Below are positions 1 through 6,332 of a DNA stretch of 12,837 nt, piece after piece. The stretch is taken from assembly GCA_900772435.1 (NCBI GenBank), contig CAAHEM010000100.1, positions 1-12,837 on the forward strand, given 5' to 3'. Source of the DNA: Bacilli bacterium (GTDB lineage: Bacteria > Bacillota_I > Bacilli_A > RF39 > UBA660). Position numbers and translations under genes: made by a program. The first letter of the stretch is position 1. The number at the start of each line of letters is the position of its first letter. The notes below the pieces were generated by a model, which searched no databases, was not told the DNA's origin, and saw nothing but the letters and a program-made list of their open reading frames with translations.

Positions 1-1131
1 ACTTCCACTTGTTAAATCACATAAACTACCTAATAAATCTGTATAACGTCTTGGTGTAGTACCTTGTGTAGCCATCGAACCTTTAAGCTTAGAATCTTTT
101 GTTCTAATTTCTTCTATCATAGCTCGTTTTAGTTCCTCACCCTTTAAATCTTTAAATTTATTTTCACTAAAGTATTTTAGTTTTATTTCATTTGGACTTC
201 CTTCTAATCCACTTGTATAAGCAGGACTTACTACTGGGTCTGCTAGTTCCCAAATCTTACCAACAGGATCTTTAAATGCTCCATCCCCATAAACCATAAC
301 TTCAACTGTTTTACCAGTTTTCTCTTTGATTAATTCTTGTACTTTATTTACTAAAATATTTCCAGTTCTAGGGAATAGTTTAACTCTTTCTTCAGTAGAA
401 CGATTACTTCCTAAAAGTCCATATGGTGAATATCCACTACCATCAACACTTTCATTTAATATATCACTAAGTGTAAGAACTTTAGCATCTACTCCATCTT
501 TTTCTATTCTAGCTTTAGTTTCATTTCTAGTATGAATATCACAAGCAATAACATCATTAGTATATCTTAAAATATCTTCAGGTTTATTTGAGAATACCAT
601 TTCAAATTCACAACCTTCTTTTAATACTAAATCACGATATACTTCATACATATTAACACCAGTAAATATATGTTTAAAATGACTAAATCTTTCTTTATAT
701 TCATTTTCAGTAATTAAATCAACTGATGGATTAACTCTATATTTAATTAAGTCCTCTCTTAATAGAATATCATTTCCTACTTCATCTGAAGGATAACTAG
801 ATAATAAAGTTATCTTTTTAGTACTTCTAGCAAATGCACTTAATAATACAGCAAATCTATTTCTACTTAAAATTGGAAAAACAAGTCCTAAATGTTCACT
901 ATTATTAAATTTCTTTTTAACATCAGCTGCTATTTGATCTAATGTAGCAAAGTTTCCTTCACTGATACCTACTACAGCTTCAGTAATACCAATTACATCT
1001 TTATCTTCAAGTTCAAAGTTTTCACTTTTACTTGCATTAAGAACAGAATCGACTACTACTTTTGCTAGATCATCGCCCTCTTTTATGATAGGTGTTCTAA
1101 TTCCTCTAACAACTGTTCCTACATCTCTCAT
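1..1131 (-). CDS. CofE-like F420-0:L-glutamate ligase family protein (3' end outside window)
   Basis: Read on the minus strand from ATG at 1131, 377 codons stay open to the window edge, so the C-terminus is missing. The start MRDVGTVVRGIRTPIIKEGD, then a stretch on an essential acidic/GITEAVVGISEG segment, and later VEVMVYGDGAFKDPVG and SPAYTSGLEGSPNE, look like the F420_ligase (CofE, PF01996) family. In archaea and actinobacteria this enzyme adds glutamates to coenzyme F420-0 using GTP. Bacillota carry long (~390 residue) versions although most make no F420, so the true substrate here is unknown; I infer a gamma-glutamyl ligase acting on another acceptor. The start is supported by AGGAG at about 1141-1145 and an extended -10-like box upstream. 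The gene follows the DUF4870-like gene on the same strand but is separated from it by a terminator. Family assignment is from memory of motifs, not from a search. Confidence 0.8.
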   Translation of the reverse strand, partial: MRDVGTVVRGIRTPIIKEGDDLAKVVVDSVLNASKSENFELEDKDVIGITEAVVGISEGNFATLDQIAADVKKKFNNSEHLGLVFPILSRNRFAVLLSAFARSTKKITLLSSYPSDEVGNDILLREDLIKYRVNPSVDLITENEYKERFSHFKHIFTGVNMYEVYRDLVLKEGCEFEMVFSNKPEDILRYTNDVIACDIHTRNETKARIEKDGVDAKVLTLSDILNESVDGSGYSPYGLLGSNRSTEERVKLFPRTGNILVNKVQELIKEKTGKTVEVMVYGDGAFKDPVGKIWELADPVVSPAYTSGLEGSPNEIKLKYFSENKFKDLKGEELKRAMIEEIRTKDSKLKGSMATQGTTPRRYTDLLGSLCDLTSGS

Positions 1132-1149
1132 AAATCACTCTCCTACTAT

Positions 1150-1158
1150 ATAATATCA
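1150..1158 (-). promoter_or_regulatory. Possible extended -10 promoter of the CofE-like gene
   Basis: On the minus strand the sequence reads TGATATTAT, an extended -10 (TGnTATTAT), about 19 bases before the ATG at 1131, and it lies directly after the terminator of the upstream gene. No good -35 box is seen at 17-18 bases, so the call rests on the extended -10 only. Confidence 0.4.
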
Positions 1159-1199
1159 TAATTTTTAATAATTAATATTTAAATTACATTTTATTTACA

Positions 1200-1222
1200 A
1201 AATAAAAAGCACATACGTGCTA
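1200..1222 (-). terminator. Rho-independent terminator of the DUF4870-like gene
   Basis: On the minus strand AGCAC-GTAT-GTGCT forms a 5 bp hairpin (plus coordinates 1208-1221) followed by TTTTTATTTT. The stop codon TAG at 1220-1222 overlaps the 5' arm of the stem, so the gene ends inside its own terminator. Confidence 0.75.
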
Positions 1223-1789
1223 TTTAACAAATTTATATTTACCTATAATTGGTAAGTTTTGTGATTTAGATTTATAAGTTCTACATATTCCAACGACACT
1301 TAACACTATAGACATACAATATAATACATAAGATATAAAGCTAACCCATCCTGGTGTTACCTCACTCATTAAATAAGTCTTAGTAAATAAAGCATATAGG
1401 ATTTTAGAAACAATAAATGTAAAAGTCCAAAATAATGTTACATTTATACCCTGATTAATATGAAATGCCATATATTTAGATTTAGTATCCATTTTCATAA
1501 AATATTTAAAATATAAAACAACTAAAGGAATATAACAAAGTATAGCATATATCTTATATTCATTTACTTCATCACTTCCAAAATATTTAGTATAATCTTT
1601 AGTATTTATAAGTTTATCAACTGCATCTATTGTTTTATCACTAAAATCATTTTGTGGTTCAGTAGTAGCAGTATCATCACTTAATATTCCTTTCTCACTA
1701 GTATCATTAGAAAATTCAACCATTTCAATACTAGAAGTTTCATTTTCTTTATTAGTATTATTTACTTGATTATCTTGACTATTCTCCAT
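1220..1789 (-). CDS. DUF4870/Tic20-like three-helix membrane protein
   Basis: The 189-residue product has an acidic, Asn/Ser/Thr-rich, low-complexity N-terminal half (about residues 1-75) and three predicted membrane helices at about 78-98, 114-136 and 148-168. Two marks match DUF4870/Tic20-like proteins: the loop between helices 1 and 2 reads YMAFHINQGIN (family: xFHxxQg), and the end reads LPIIGKYK after a basic stretch. Function in this family is not established. I chose the second ATG (1789), which has GGATGG five bases upstream; the first ATG (1798) has no ribosome site and lies only about 7 bases after the predicted transcription start, giving an alternative protein three residues longer. 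It is transcribed alone, divergently from the PcfJ-like operon. Confidence 0.8.
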   Translation of the reverse strand: MENSQDNQVNNTNKENETSSIEMVEFSNDTSEKGILSDDTATTEPQNDFSDKTIDAVDKLINTKDYTKYFGSDEVNEYKIYAILCYIPLVVLYFKYFMKMDTKSKYMAFHINQGINVTLFWTFTFIVSKILYALFTKTYLMSEVTPGWVSFISYVLYCMSIVLSVVGICRTYKSKSQNLPIIGKYKFVK

Positions 1790-1811
1790 AATTACCATCC
1801 ATTCTAACTAA

Positions 1812-1817
1812 ATTATA
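1812..1817 (-). promoter_or_regulatory. -10 box of the DUF4870-like gene
   Basis: TATAAT reads on the minus strand at 1817-1812. The 17-18 base position upstream is only T-rich (TTTTAT/TTTTTA), so the -35 is weak. Transcription would start near 1805, giving a very short leader of about 16 bases before the preferred ATG. Confidence 0.5.
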
Positions 1818-1858
1818 ACATAGTTTTTAAATTAATAAAAAGATTTATTTCATGTTTC

Positions 1859-1887
1859 TTGTAAATACAACATAAGTGATATAGAAT
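1859..1887 (+). promoter_or_regulatory. Sigma-A promoter of the PcfJ-like operon
   Basis: TTGTAA (1859-1864) and TAGAAT (1882-1887) are separated by 17 bases, 24 bases before the ATG at 1912. It is divergent from the promoter of the DUF4870-like gene, with about 40 bases between the two cores. Confidence 0.6.
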
Positions 1888-1911
1888 ATTATTTAAAGAA
1901 AGCGTGATTTT

Positions 1912-3384
1912 ATGAACTCATTAAAATTCAATGATAAATTTGATAGTATTATAGAAGAACCAATAAGCTACTGGAAAACAGTAGGAGACATACCACAAAA
2001 TATAAAAGATTTTATTAATAAGACATCTGATTCTATATCATTTTATGATGAAAAAGATAATACATATTATTGTCCTTTACATATGGAAAAACTCACAAAA
2101 GAACATAAATGTCAAAAATGTCATAAGACATTTACAAAAAATGATAAAATAAAAAGATTAAATGATTATATATACTATTATGTATTTGATATTTGTAACG
2201 ATGATATATTGCTCTATTTATTATGTGAAGATATAAATTATTTAAATCCTATGTCATTCTACCCTTTTAAACAAAGTAAAATAAGTATTAAAACTATTTA
2301 TCAAATCTTACCAACAAAAATTATAAATATAACAGAAAATAAACATATAGAATACAAAGAACTAGAAGAAACAATTACTAGATTCAGAGAAACAACTAAA
2401 GAAATAAATGATAAAGACTTTGATTTACTAGATGAATATGAATTTAATACATTTGAACATCAATATTTATATATAGATAACCTAGATGATTTAAAAAATA
2501 CTAAATTATATAAATATAGTAATATATGGACTTTAAAAGAATATCTTAAAAGGCATTATTTTAGTCTATCAAGTATTACATTCTATCCAGTATATTATAA
2601 AGAATTTGAATATTTAGTAAAATTAAATCTATATGAGTTAGCCATCCATAGTAGTTCTGACATTAAATATAGTGGTAGTTTTAAAAATACATTTGGCATA
2701 CCCAAAAAATATTATGAATTCATGAAAGATATAAATATAGATTACCTAGAATTAGAAGCATTAAAACTATATCCAACAACTAATTTAACTATGTTAAACT
2801 TTATAAAAAATAATCTAAGTCTAATAGAATTGATATTAAAGTATACTAACTTAGACAAAGTATTAAATTATCTAAAAGAGCAAAAATTAACTTTAAATAA
2901 CTTACATGAATATGGTGACTACATAAGATGCTCTGAAGAAATGAAACTAAATTTAAAAGACCACTCTATTCTATTTCCGAAAGATTTTATTAAAAGCCAT
3001 GATAAAATTACAAACGATATGGTAATATCAAAAGATCCACTTACTAATAAACGTATTAAAAATTTATCAAATATTCTTTCTATAAATAAATATGAAGATG
3101 ATAAATACATAATATTTCCTGCAAACAGCATAAATAGTCTTATAGATGAAAGCTCACAACAATCTAACTGTGTAAGAACATATTGCGATATGGTAAGTAA
3201 CAATGAATGTCAAATATACTTTATGAGATATAAAAATAATATTAATAAATCATTTATCACTATTGAAGTTAGGAGCAACAAAGTCGTTCAAGCAAAAACA
3301 AGATACAACGAAGAAGTGCCAGAAGAAATTATGAATATTATTATCAAATGGGAAAAAACATTAACACCATTAATTAATGAATAA
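1912..3384 (+). CDS. PcfJ-like protein with N-terminal zinc ribbon
   Basis: The 490-residue product carries a zinc-ribbon-like set Cys54-x2-His57 ... Cys67-x2-Cys70 (YYCPLH, CQKCH). Its last ~90 residues match the PcfJ-like signature: IIFPANSINSLIDE near 400-414, NCVRTY around Cys420, IYFMR around 436-440, FITIEV at 449-453, VVQAK with Gln461 region, and a closing IIKWEK near 480. PcfJ proteins were named on the conjugative plasmid pCF10 and are common on mobile elements and in chromosomes of Bacillota; their biochemical role is unknown. The middle (about 80-390) is Tyr/Asn/Lys-rich and not recognised. The ribosome site is weak (AAAGAAAG before the ATG), while the promoter is good. It leads a four-gene operon; the next gene starts 49 bases after the stop. 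The Gly-rich HCVG form usual in the family is replaced by NCVR. Confidence 0.75.
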   Translation: MNSLKFNDKFDSIIEEPISYWKTVGDIPQNIKDFINKTSDSISFYDEKDNTYYCPLHMEKLTKEHKCQKCHKTFTKNDKIKRLNDYIYYYVFDICNDDILLYLLCEDINYLNPMSFYPFKQSKISIKTIYQILPTKIINITENKHIEYKELEETITRFRETTKEINDKDFDLLDEYEFNTFEHQYLYIDNLDDLKNTKLYKYSNIWTLKEYLKRHYFSLSSITFYPVYYKEFEYLVKLNLYELAIHSSSDIKYSGSFKNTFGIPKKYYEFMKDINIDYLELEALKLYPTTNLTMLNFIKNNLSLIELILKYTNLDKVLNYLKEQKLTLNNLHEYGDYIRCSEEMKLNLKDHSILFPKDFIKSHDKITNDMVISKDPLTNKRIKNLSNILSINKYEDDKYIIFPANSINSLIDESSQQSNCVRTYCDMVSNNECQIYFMRYKNNINKSFITIEVRSNKVVQAKTRYNEEVPEEIMNIIIKWEKTLTPLINE

Positions 3385-3433
3385 TCTTGTAAATATATTT
3401 AAGGTGATGTACACTATAGCAAAGGAGATTATT

Positions 3434-4636
3434 ATGGAAGAAAATACTCATATTAAACAAAGCAAGGAATGGATAGAATTTAATAATTACTATATGAGTT
3501 ATAACATATTTGACCAATTAGACTTTTTTAGATTAGAAGACATTCATACAAATATATTAAAATCTTTATTTATAAAAGATAATCCATATTCACTTGATAC
3601 TTACCCACTAAAAAAACTTCTAGAATTACTAATAGTTAAAGATAACGCTAAAGTAGCAATAAACATTGAAGAATTGAATAACTATAAAATAGAAAATATA
3701 AATGTATATTCCCAAGTAGTTCTAAATAAAAACAGCAAGTTAGATTTACTTATAGAATCTACCATCAACAATAAAAATTATAGTATTATATTAGAAAACA
3801 AGCTCCTATCTACTGAACATGATAATCAATGTCAAAGATACTATAACTATTATAAAGAAGAAAGCAAAGATATTAACTATATATTTGTATTCTTATCACT
3901 AGAAAAAGAACCAAACTTTAAAGAAGATGATAAGTATATATGTATTAATTATCAAGAACTAATTGATTATGTAATTGAACCATGCAGTTATAAATGCAAT
4001 AATAAAAAAGAAAATATTATTAGTTTAGATTCTTATCTATCTAGTTTCAGTAAACTATTTAATTTCATTGGATTGTCTAACGAAGATATTATTATACCAA
4101 TTACAAAACTAGGAAAAGAGCTAACACATAGTTTAAAACAAAAATATGGTAATTTCTTAATAGATGCTCTTAAAACTAATAATGAATTCTATAAAGAAAA
4201 CAAAAATATATTACTCATTTATTATTATAATTTATATAAGATTTCAGATAATAATGAAACAAAAAATCTAATCAAAAAAGAAATTCTAAAAATTAAATGT
4301 ACTTTTAATGGTATAAATTGTAGTTTTAAACAATGCAGTTTAAAAATAATAGAATATCTATTTAACAAAAAAATTATAAAAAATAATAATGACTTAATTA
4401 AATTGAATAATTGTTTACTTAATAAGAATTATTTAATTGCTACTAAGAATATTAGAGGTATCAAGCATAAAGAGTGTTATACAAATAATGCTAAAACTAT
4501 TGGGAAAATACTTCTAAATAATAATGAATTATATTATTATAATGGTAACGTTAACTATGATGAACTTAAATATTTTGTAATAAACATAAACAAGGAATTT
4601 AACAATATTTTAGATGATATTGTAGAAATATATTAA
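3434..4636 (+). CDS. PD-(D/E)XK nuclease superfamily protein (PDDEXK_4-like)
   Basis: The 400-residue product has the layout of the PDDEXK_4 (PF14281) nuclease-like family in its first ~165 residues. There is an acidic RLEDIHTNILKSLF segment (Glu35 or Asp36 with His38, family: ExxHSxxLxxLL). Next comes the core pair KLDLLIE (Asp104) and IILENKL (Glu121, Lys123), then NQCQRYYNYY (Q132/Q134, Y136-Y137; family: dqQLxrYy) and a hydrophobic strand IFVFLSL. The D...ExK residues expected for catalysis are all present, so it may be an active metal-dependent DNase. The C-terminal 230 residues are Asn/Lys-rich and unrecognised. The start is fixed by AAAGGAG at 3421-3427, six bases before the ATG; an in-frame ATG at 3377 overlaps the previous gene but has no ribosome site. 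Its stop overlaps a possible early start of the next gene. Confidence 0.75.
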   Translation: MEENTHIKQSKEWIEFNNYYMSYNIFDQLDFFRLEDIHTNILKSLFIKDNPYSLDTYPLKKLLELLIVKDNAKVAINIEELNNYKIENINVYSQVVLNKNSKLDLLIESTINNKNYSIILENKLLSTEHDNQCQRYYNYYKEESKDINYIFVFLSLEKEPNFKEDDKYICINYQELIDYVIEPCSYKCNNKKENIISLDSYLSSFSKLFNFIGLSNEDIIIPITKLGKELTHSLKQKYGNFLIDALKTNNEFYKENKNILLIYYYNLYKISDNNETKNLIKKEILKIKCTFNGINCSFKQCSLKIIEYLFNKKIIKNNNDLIKLNNCLLNKNYLIATKNIRGIKHKECYTNNAKTIGKILLNNNELYYYNGNVNYDELKYFVININKEFNNILDDIVEIY

Positions 4637-4647
4637 TGGAGGAAGAA

Positions 4648-5133
4648 ATGAAAAATAAAGAATATAAATTTAATAATTTTAAAACTACTAAAGGAAACAA
4701 TTTAGCATTCACTATATCAAAAGAAGTTGCAAAACAACCAGGAAAAAAATATTCATCATTTTTTATTAGTGGTAACAATTTAGAAAGAACTCACCTATTA
4801 AATGCAATAGCAAACGAATTAGAAGAAACTAATCATAAAGTTAGCTATGACATCAATAATATAAAAGATAATACTGAAGTATTAATAATAGATAACATTG
4901 AAAATCTTTCAAGCGAAGAAAAAGATAAATTAACAAAAATAATTAAATCTTTTATAGATAATAACAAACAAATAGTTTTAGGAAGTATTAAAACATTAGA
5001 TGAATTAAATATAACTGAAGAGTTAAAAGAAACTATTCTTTGGGGAATATCAGTAAATATAGAAAATGATACAAATGGGGCTAATAATGAAAAAATATCT
5101 GATTATGATTGGTTAAACAATAAGGAGAAATAA
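4648..5133 (+). CDS. Degenerate DnaA-like AAA+ domain protein, Walker motifs lost
   Basis: The 161-residue product follows DnaA domain III almost segment by segment. There is an N-terminal FTISKEVAKQPGKKYSSFFI (residues 21-40, like the stretch before the P-loop in DnaA). SGNNLERTHLLNAI stands where DnaA has GGVGLGKTHLLxAI. KVSYDI and VLIIDNIENL (78-87) match DnaA VLLIDDIxFL, IVLGSIKTLDEL (109-120) matches the sensor-1 strand, and ETILWGISVNIE (128-139) matches SRFEWGLxxxI. Key residues are gone: the P-loop Gly and Lys are Glu46 and Arg47, the second Walker B Asp is Asn83, and the arginine-finger region has no Arg. The domain I and DNA-binding domain IV of DnaA are absent. I infer a non-hydrolysing adaptor derived from DnaA/Hda-type ATPases. 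Start: GGAGG at 4638-4642 five bases before ATG 4648; an ATG at 4636 overlaps the upstream stop and would add four residues. Confidence 0.65.
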   Translation: MKNKEYKFNNFKTTKGNNLAFTISKEVAKQPGKKYSSFFISGNNLERTHLLNAIANELEETNHKVSYDINNIKDNTEVLIIDNIENLSSEEKDKLTKIIKSFIDNNKQIVLGSIKTLDELNITEELKETILWGISVNIENDTNGANNEKISDYDWLNNKEK

Positions 5134-5576
5134 TGAATAAGAATTTTTTTGAAATAAAAGATGATTTTAAAAATATTAAAAATCTAGTCGGAAAATATAT
5201 TATTTATAATTTATTTATTGATGATAAATATTACTCTACTTTTCGTGGTAAATTATTAGCTTTCAAAGATAACACTTTATATGTAGATGTATTTAATGAT
5301 GGTATGAAAGAAACAGAAACTATGCATGAAGTACCTTACAAAGAAGAAATACCAACAACTAAATTAAAAAGTATTGAAGAATTTAAAAACTATTATAATA
5401 AAGAATTTGATAATACTTTTATTAATAAAGAATGCAAAATCACAAATAAAAATAATGAATCAATAACAGGAATTATCATAGACTATCAGTTAGGAAACAT
5501 AATGATTAATATTAATGATAACCCTAATTATGAATATCCATTATATTTTGTTAAAGATATTGAAATTATCAAATAA
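5133..5576 (+). CDS. Unrecognised 147-residue protein, last gene of the PcfJ-like operon
   Basis: I do not recognise this family. The product has no signal peptide or membrane helix and alternates short hydrophobic strands with Asn/Asp-rich turns: VGKYIIYNLFI, GKLLAFKDNTLYVDVF, CKITNKNNES, ITGIIIDYQLGNIMINI, YFVKDIEII. This suggests two small beta-barrel-like (SH3/Sm-like) halves, at about 15-60 and 95-147, joined by a Lys/Glu-rich helix; that fold guess is inference only. The ATG shares one base with the stop of the degenerate DnaA-like gene (TAATG) and is preceded by AAGGAG at 5122-5127, so it is translationally coupled. No terminator follows before the tRNA promoter, so the operon transcript may run into the tRNA gene. 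Confidence 0.75.
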   Translation: MNKNFFEIKDDFKNIKNLVGKYIIYNLFIDDKYYSTFRGKLLAFKDNTLYVDVFNDGMKETETMHEVPYKEEIPTTKLKSIEEFKNYYNKEFDNTFINKECKITNKNNESITGIIIDYQLGNIMININDNPNYEYPLYFVKDIEIIK

Positions 5577-5580
5577 ATAT

Positions 5581-5609
5581 TTGAGATTTATCATTTATTA
5601 TGTTATACT
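5581..5609 (+). promoter_or_regulatory. Sigma-A promoter of tRNA-Leu
   Basis: TTGAGA (5581-5586) and TATACT (5604-5609) are spaced by exactly 17 bases. The expected start is near 5616, about 19 bases before the mature 5' end. Confidence 0.8.
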
Positions 5610-5634
5610 TTATGAGGATGCAAGTATAACTAAC

Positions 5635-5721
5635 GCAAGTGTGGCGGAACTGGTAGACGCAGCAGACTCAAAATCTGCCGGTAGTAATACCTTGAGGGTT
5701 CGATTCCCTTCTCTTGCACCA
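5635..5721 (+). tRNA. tRNA-Leu (anticodon CAA)
   Basis: The 87-base gene folds as a class II tRNA. It has acceptor arms GCAAGTG (5635-5641) and CTCTTGC (5711-5717), and a D-arm with GGCGGAACTGGTAGACGC, typical of bacterial Leu. The anticodon stem is GCAGA/TCTGC (from about 5662) around loop CTCAAAA with anticodon CAA. It also has a long variable arm GGTAGTAATACC, T-arm GAGGG-TTCGATT-CCCTT (5694-5710), discriminator A and encoded CCA (5718-5721). It decodes UUG. The sixth acceptor pair is T-T (5640 with 5712) where related Leu tRNAs pair; see findings. Confidence 0.93.
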
Positions 5722-5738
5722 AATATAATCTATAAACT

Positions 5739-5760
5739 TCCCTTAATAAGGGGTTTTTTT
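5739..5760 (+). terminator. Terminator after tRNA-Leu
   Basis: CCCTT-AAT-AAGGG (5740-5752) with an adjacent G-T wobble forms a small hairpin followed by seven Ts (5754-5760). The stem is short, so read-through into the Nudix gene is possible. Confidence 0.65.
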
Positions 5761-5799
5761 ATATCAGTTTTAACAAAACATAAACTAAGGAGAATTATT

Positions 5800-6264
5800 A
5801 TGAAAGAAATATTTAAAAGTGCAGTACACCTAATATTAATAAAAGATAATAAAATATTATTACAAAAAAGAAAAGGATCAAAATTATGGCCAGGATACTA
5901 TGCCTTACCTGCTGGTCATATAGATGAAGGAGAAAATCAATACGAAGCCCTAGTCAGAGAAACAAAAGAAGAATTAAATATTGAAATTAATCCAAAGGAC
6001 ATTACAAAAAGTTATGTAGTATTAAGAAGAAACTTCTTTGAAATAGATGGTAAAAAGCTAGAACCATATATAGATTATTATTTTGAAATATCAAAGTATA
6101 AAGGTACTCTAGTAATAGCTGAACCAAATAAATGCGATGAACTAATATGGGCTAGTATCGATAACTTACCAGAACCATTTATAAACTATGAAGGAGAATT
6201 TCTAAATAATAAAAATATATCAACATATGATTGTAAAACAGATGGAGCATACATAAAGAATTAA
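5800..6264 (+). CDS. Nudix hydrolase
   Basis: The 154-residue product is a single Nudix domain of normal length. It opens with strand FKSAVHLILIKDNKILLQKR, followed by WPGYYALPAGHIDEGE. The Nudix box runs from Gly39 to Ile61: G39-x5-E45-x7-R53-E54-x2-E57-E58, then Leu-Asn-Ile where the consensus has x-Gly-hydrophobic, so the usual Gly is Asn60. All metal-binding acidic residues are present, so it should hydrolyse a nucleoside diphosphate linked to another group; substrate cannot be told. Later residues (YYFEI, EPNKCDELIWASIDNLPE) match family strands seen in MutT-like members that follow the pattern EPxKxxxLxWxxxxxLP. AAGGAG at 5787-5792 lies seven bases before the ATG; the open frame extends upstream through the tRNA but has no other plausible start. 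It has its own terminator downstream. Confidence 0.92.
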   Translation: MKEIFKSAVHLILIKDNKILLQKRKGSKLWPGYYALPAGHIDEGENQYEALVRETKEELNIEINPKDITKSYVVLRRNFFEIDGKKLEPYIDYYFEISKYKGTLVIAEPNKCDELIWASIDNLPEPFINYEGEFLNNKNISTYDCKTDGAYIKN

Positions 6265-6270
6265 TACACC

Positions 6271-6295
6271 AGCAATCTCAAAGATTGCTTTTTTA
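6271..6295 (+). terminator. Terminator of the Nudix gene
   Basis: AGCAATCT-CAA-AGATTGCT (6271-6289) is a perfect 8 bp hairpin followed by a T-run to 6294. Its 3' arm overlaps the -35 box of the next gene. Confidence 0.88.
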
Positions 6296-6313
6296 TTTAA
6301 TTAATTGTAAAAT
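6285..6313 (+). promoter_or_regulatory. Promoter of the 324-residue unknown, overlapping the Nudix terminator
   Basis: TTGCTT (6285-6290) and TAAAAT (6308-6313) are spaced by 17 bases, with TG directly before the -10. The -35 lies in the 3' arm of the upstream terminator hairpin. Confidence 0.5.
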
Positions 6314-6332
6314 AACCATAAAAGAGGTCAAT

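Noticed and set aside
326..535. Short plus-strand open frame within the CofE-like gene
   Set aside because: It lies wholly antisense to a well-supported conserved gene and has no ribosome site or recognisable protein.
2919..3203. Minus-strand open frame inside the PcfJ-like gene
   Set aside because: Antisense to the conserved PcfJ C-terminal domain, with no promoter or ribosome site.
4648..5133. Replication origin beside the DnaA-like gene
   Set aside because: I saw no cluster of DnaA boxes and no dnaN or other origin genes nearby, and the protein lacks the DNA-binding domain.
5515..5799. Upstream extension of the Nudix frame through the tRNA-Leu gene
   Set aside because: It would translate the tRNA and a terminator; the ATG at 5800 with AAGGAG gives a normal full Nudix domain.
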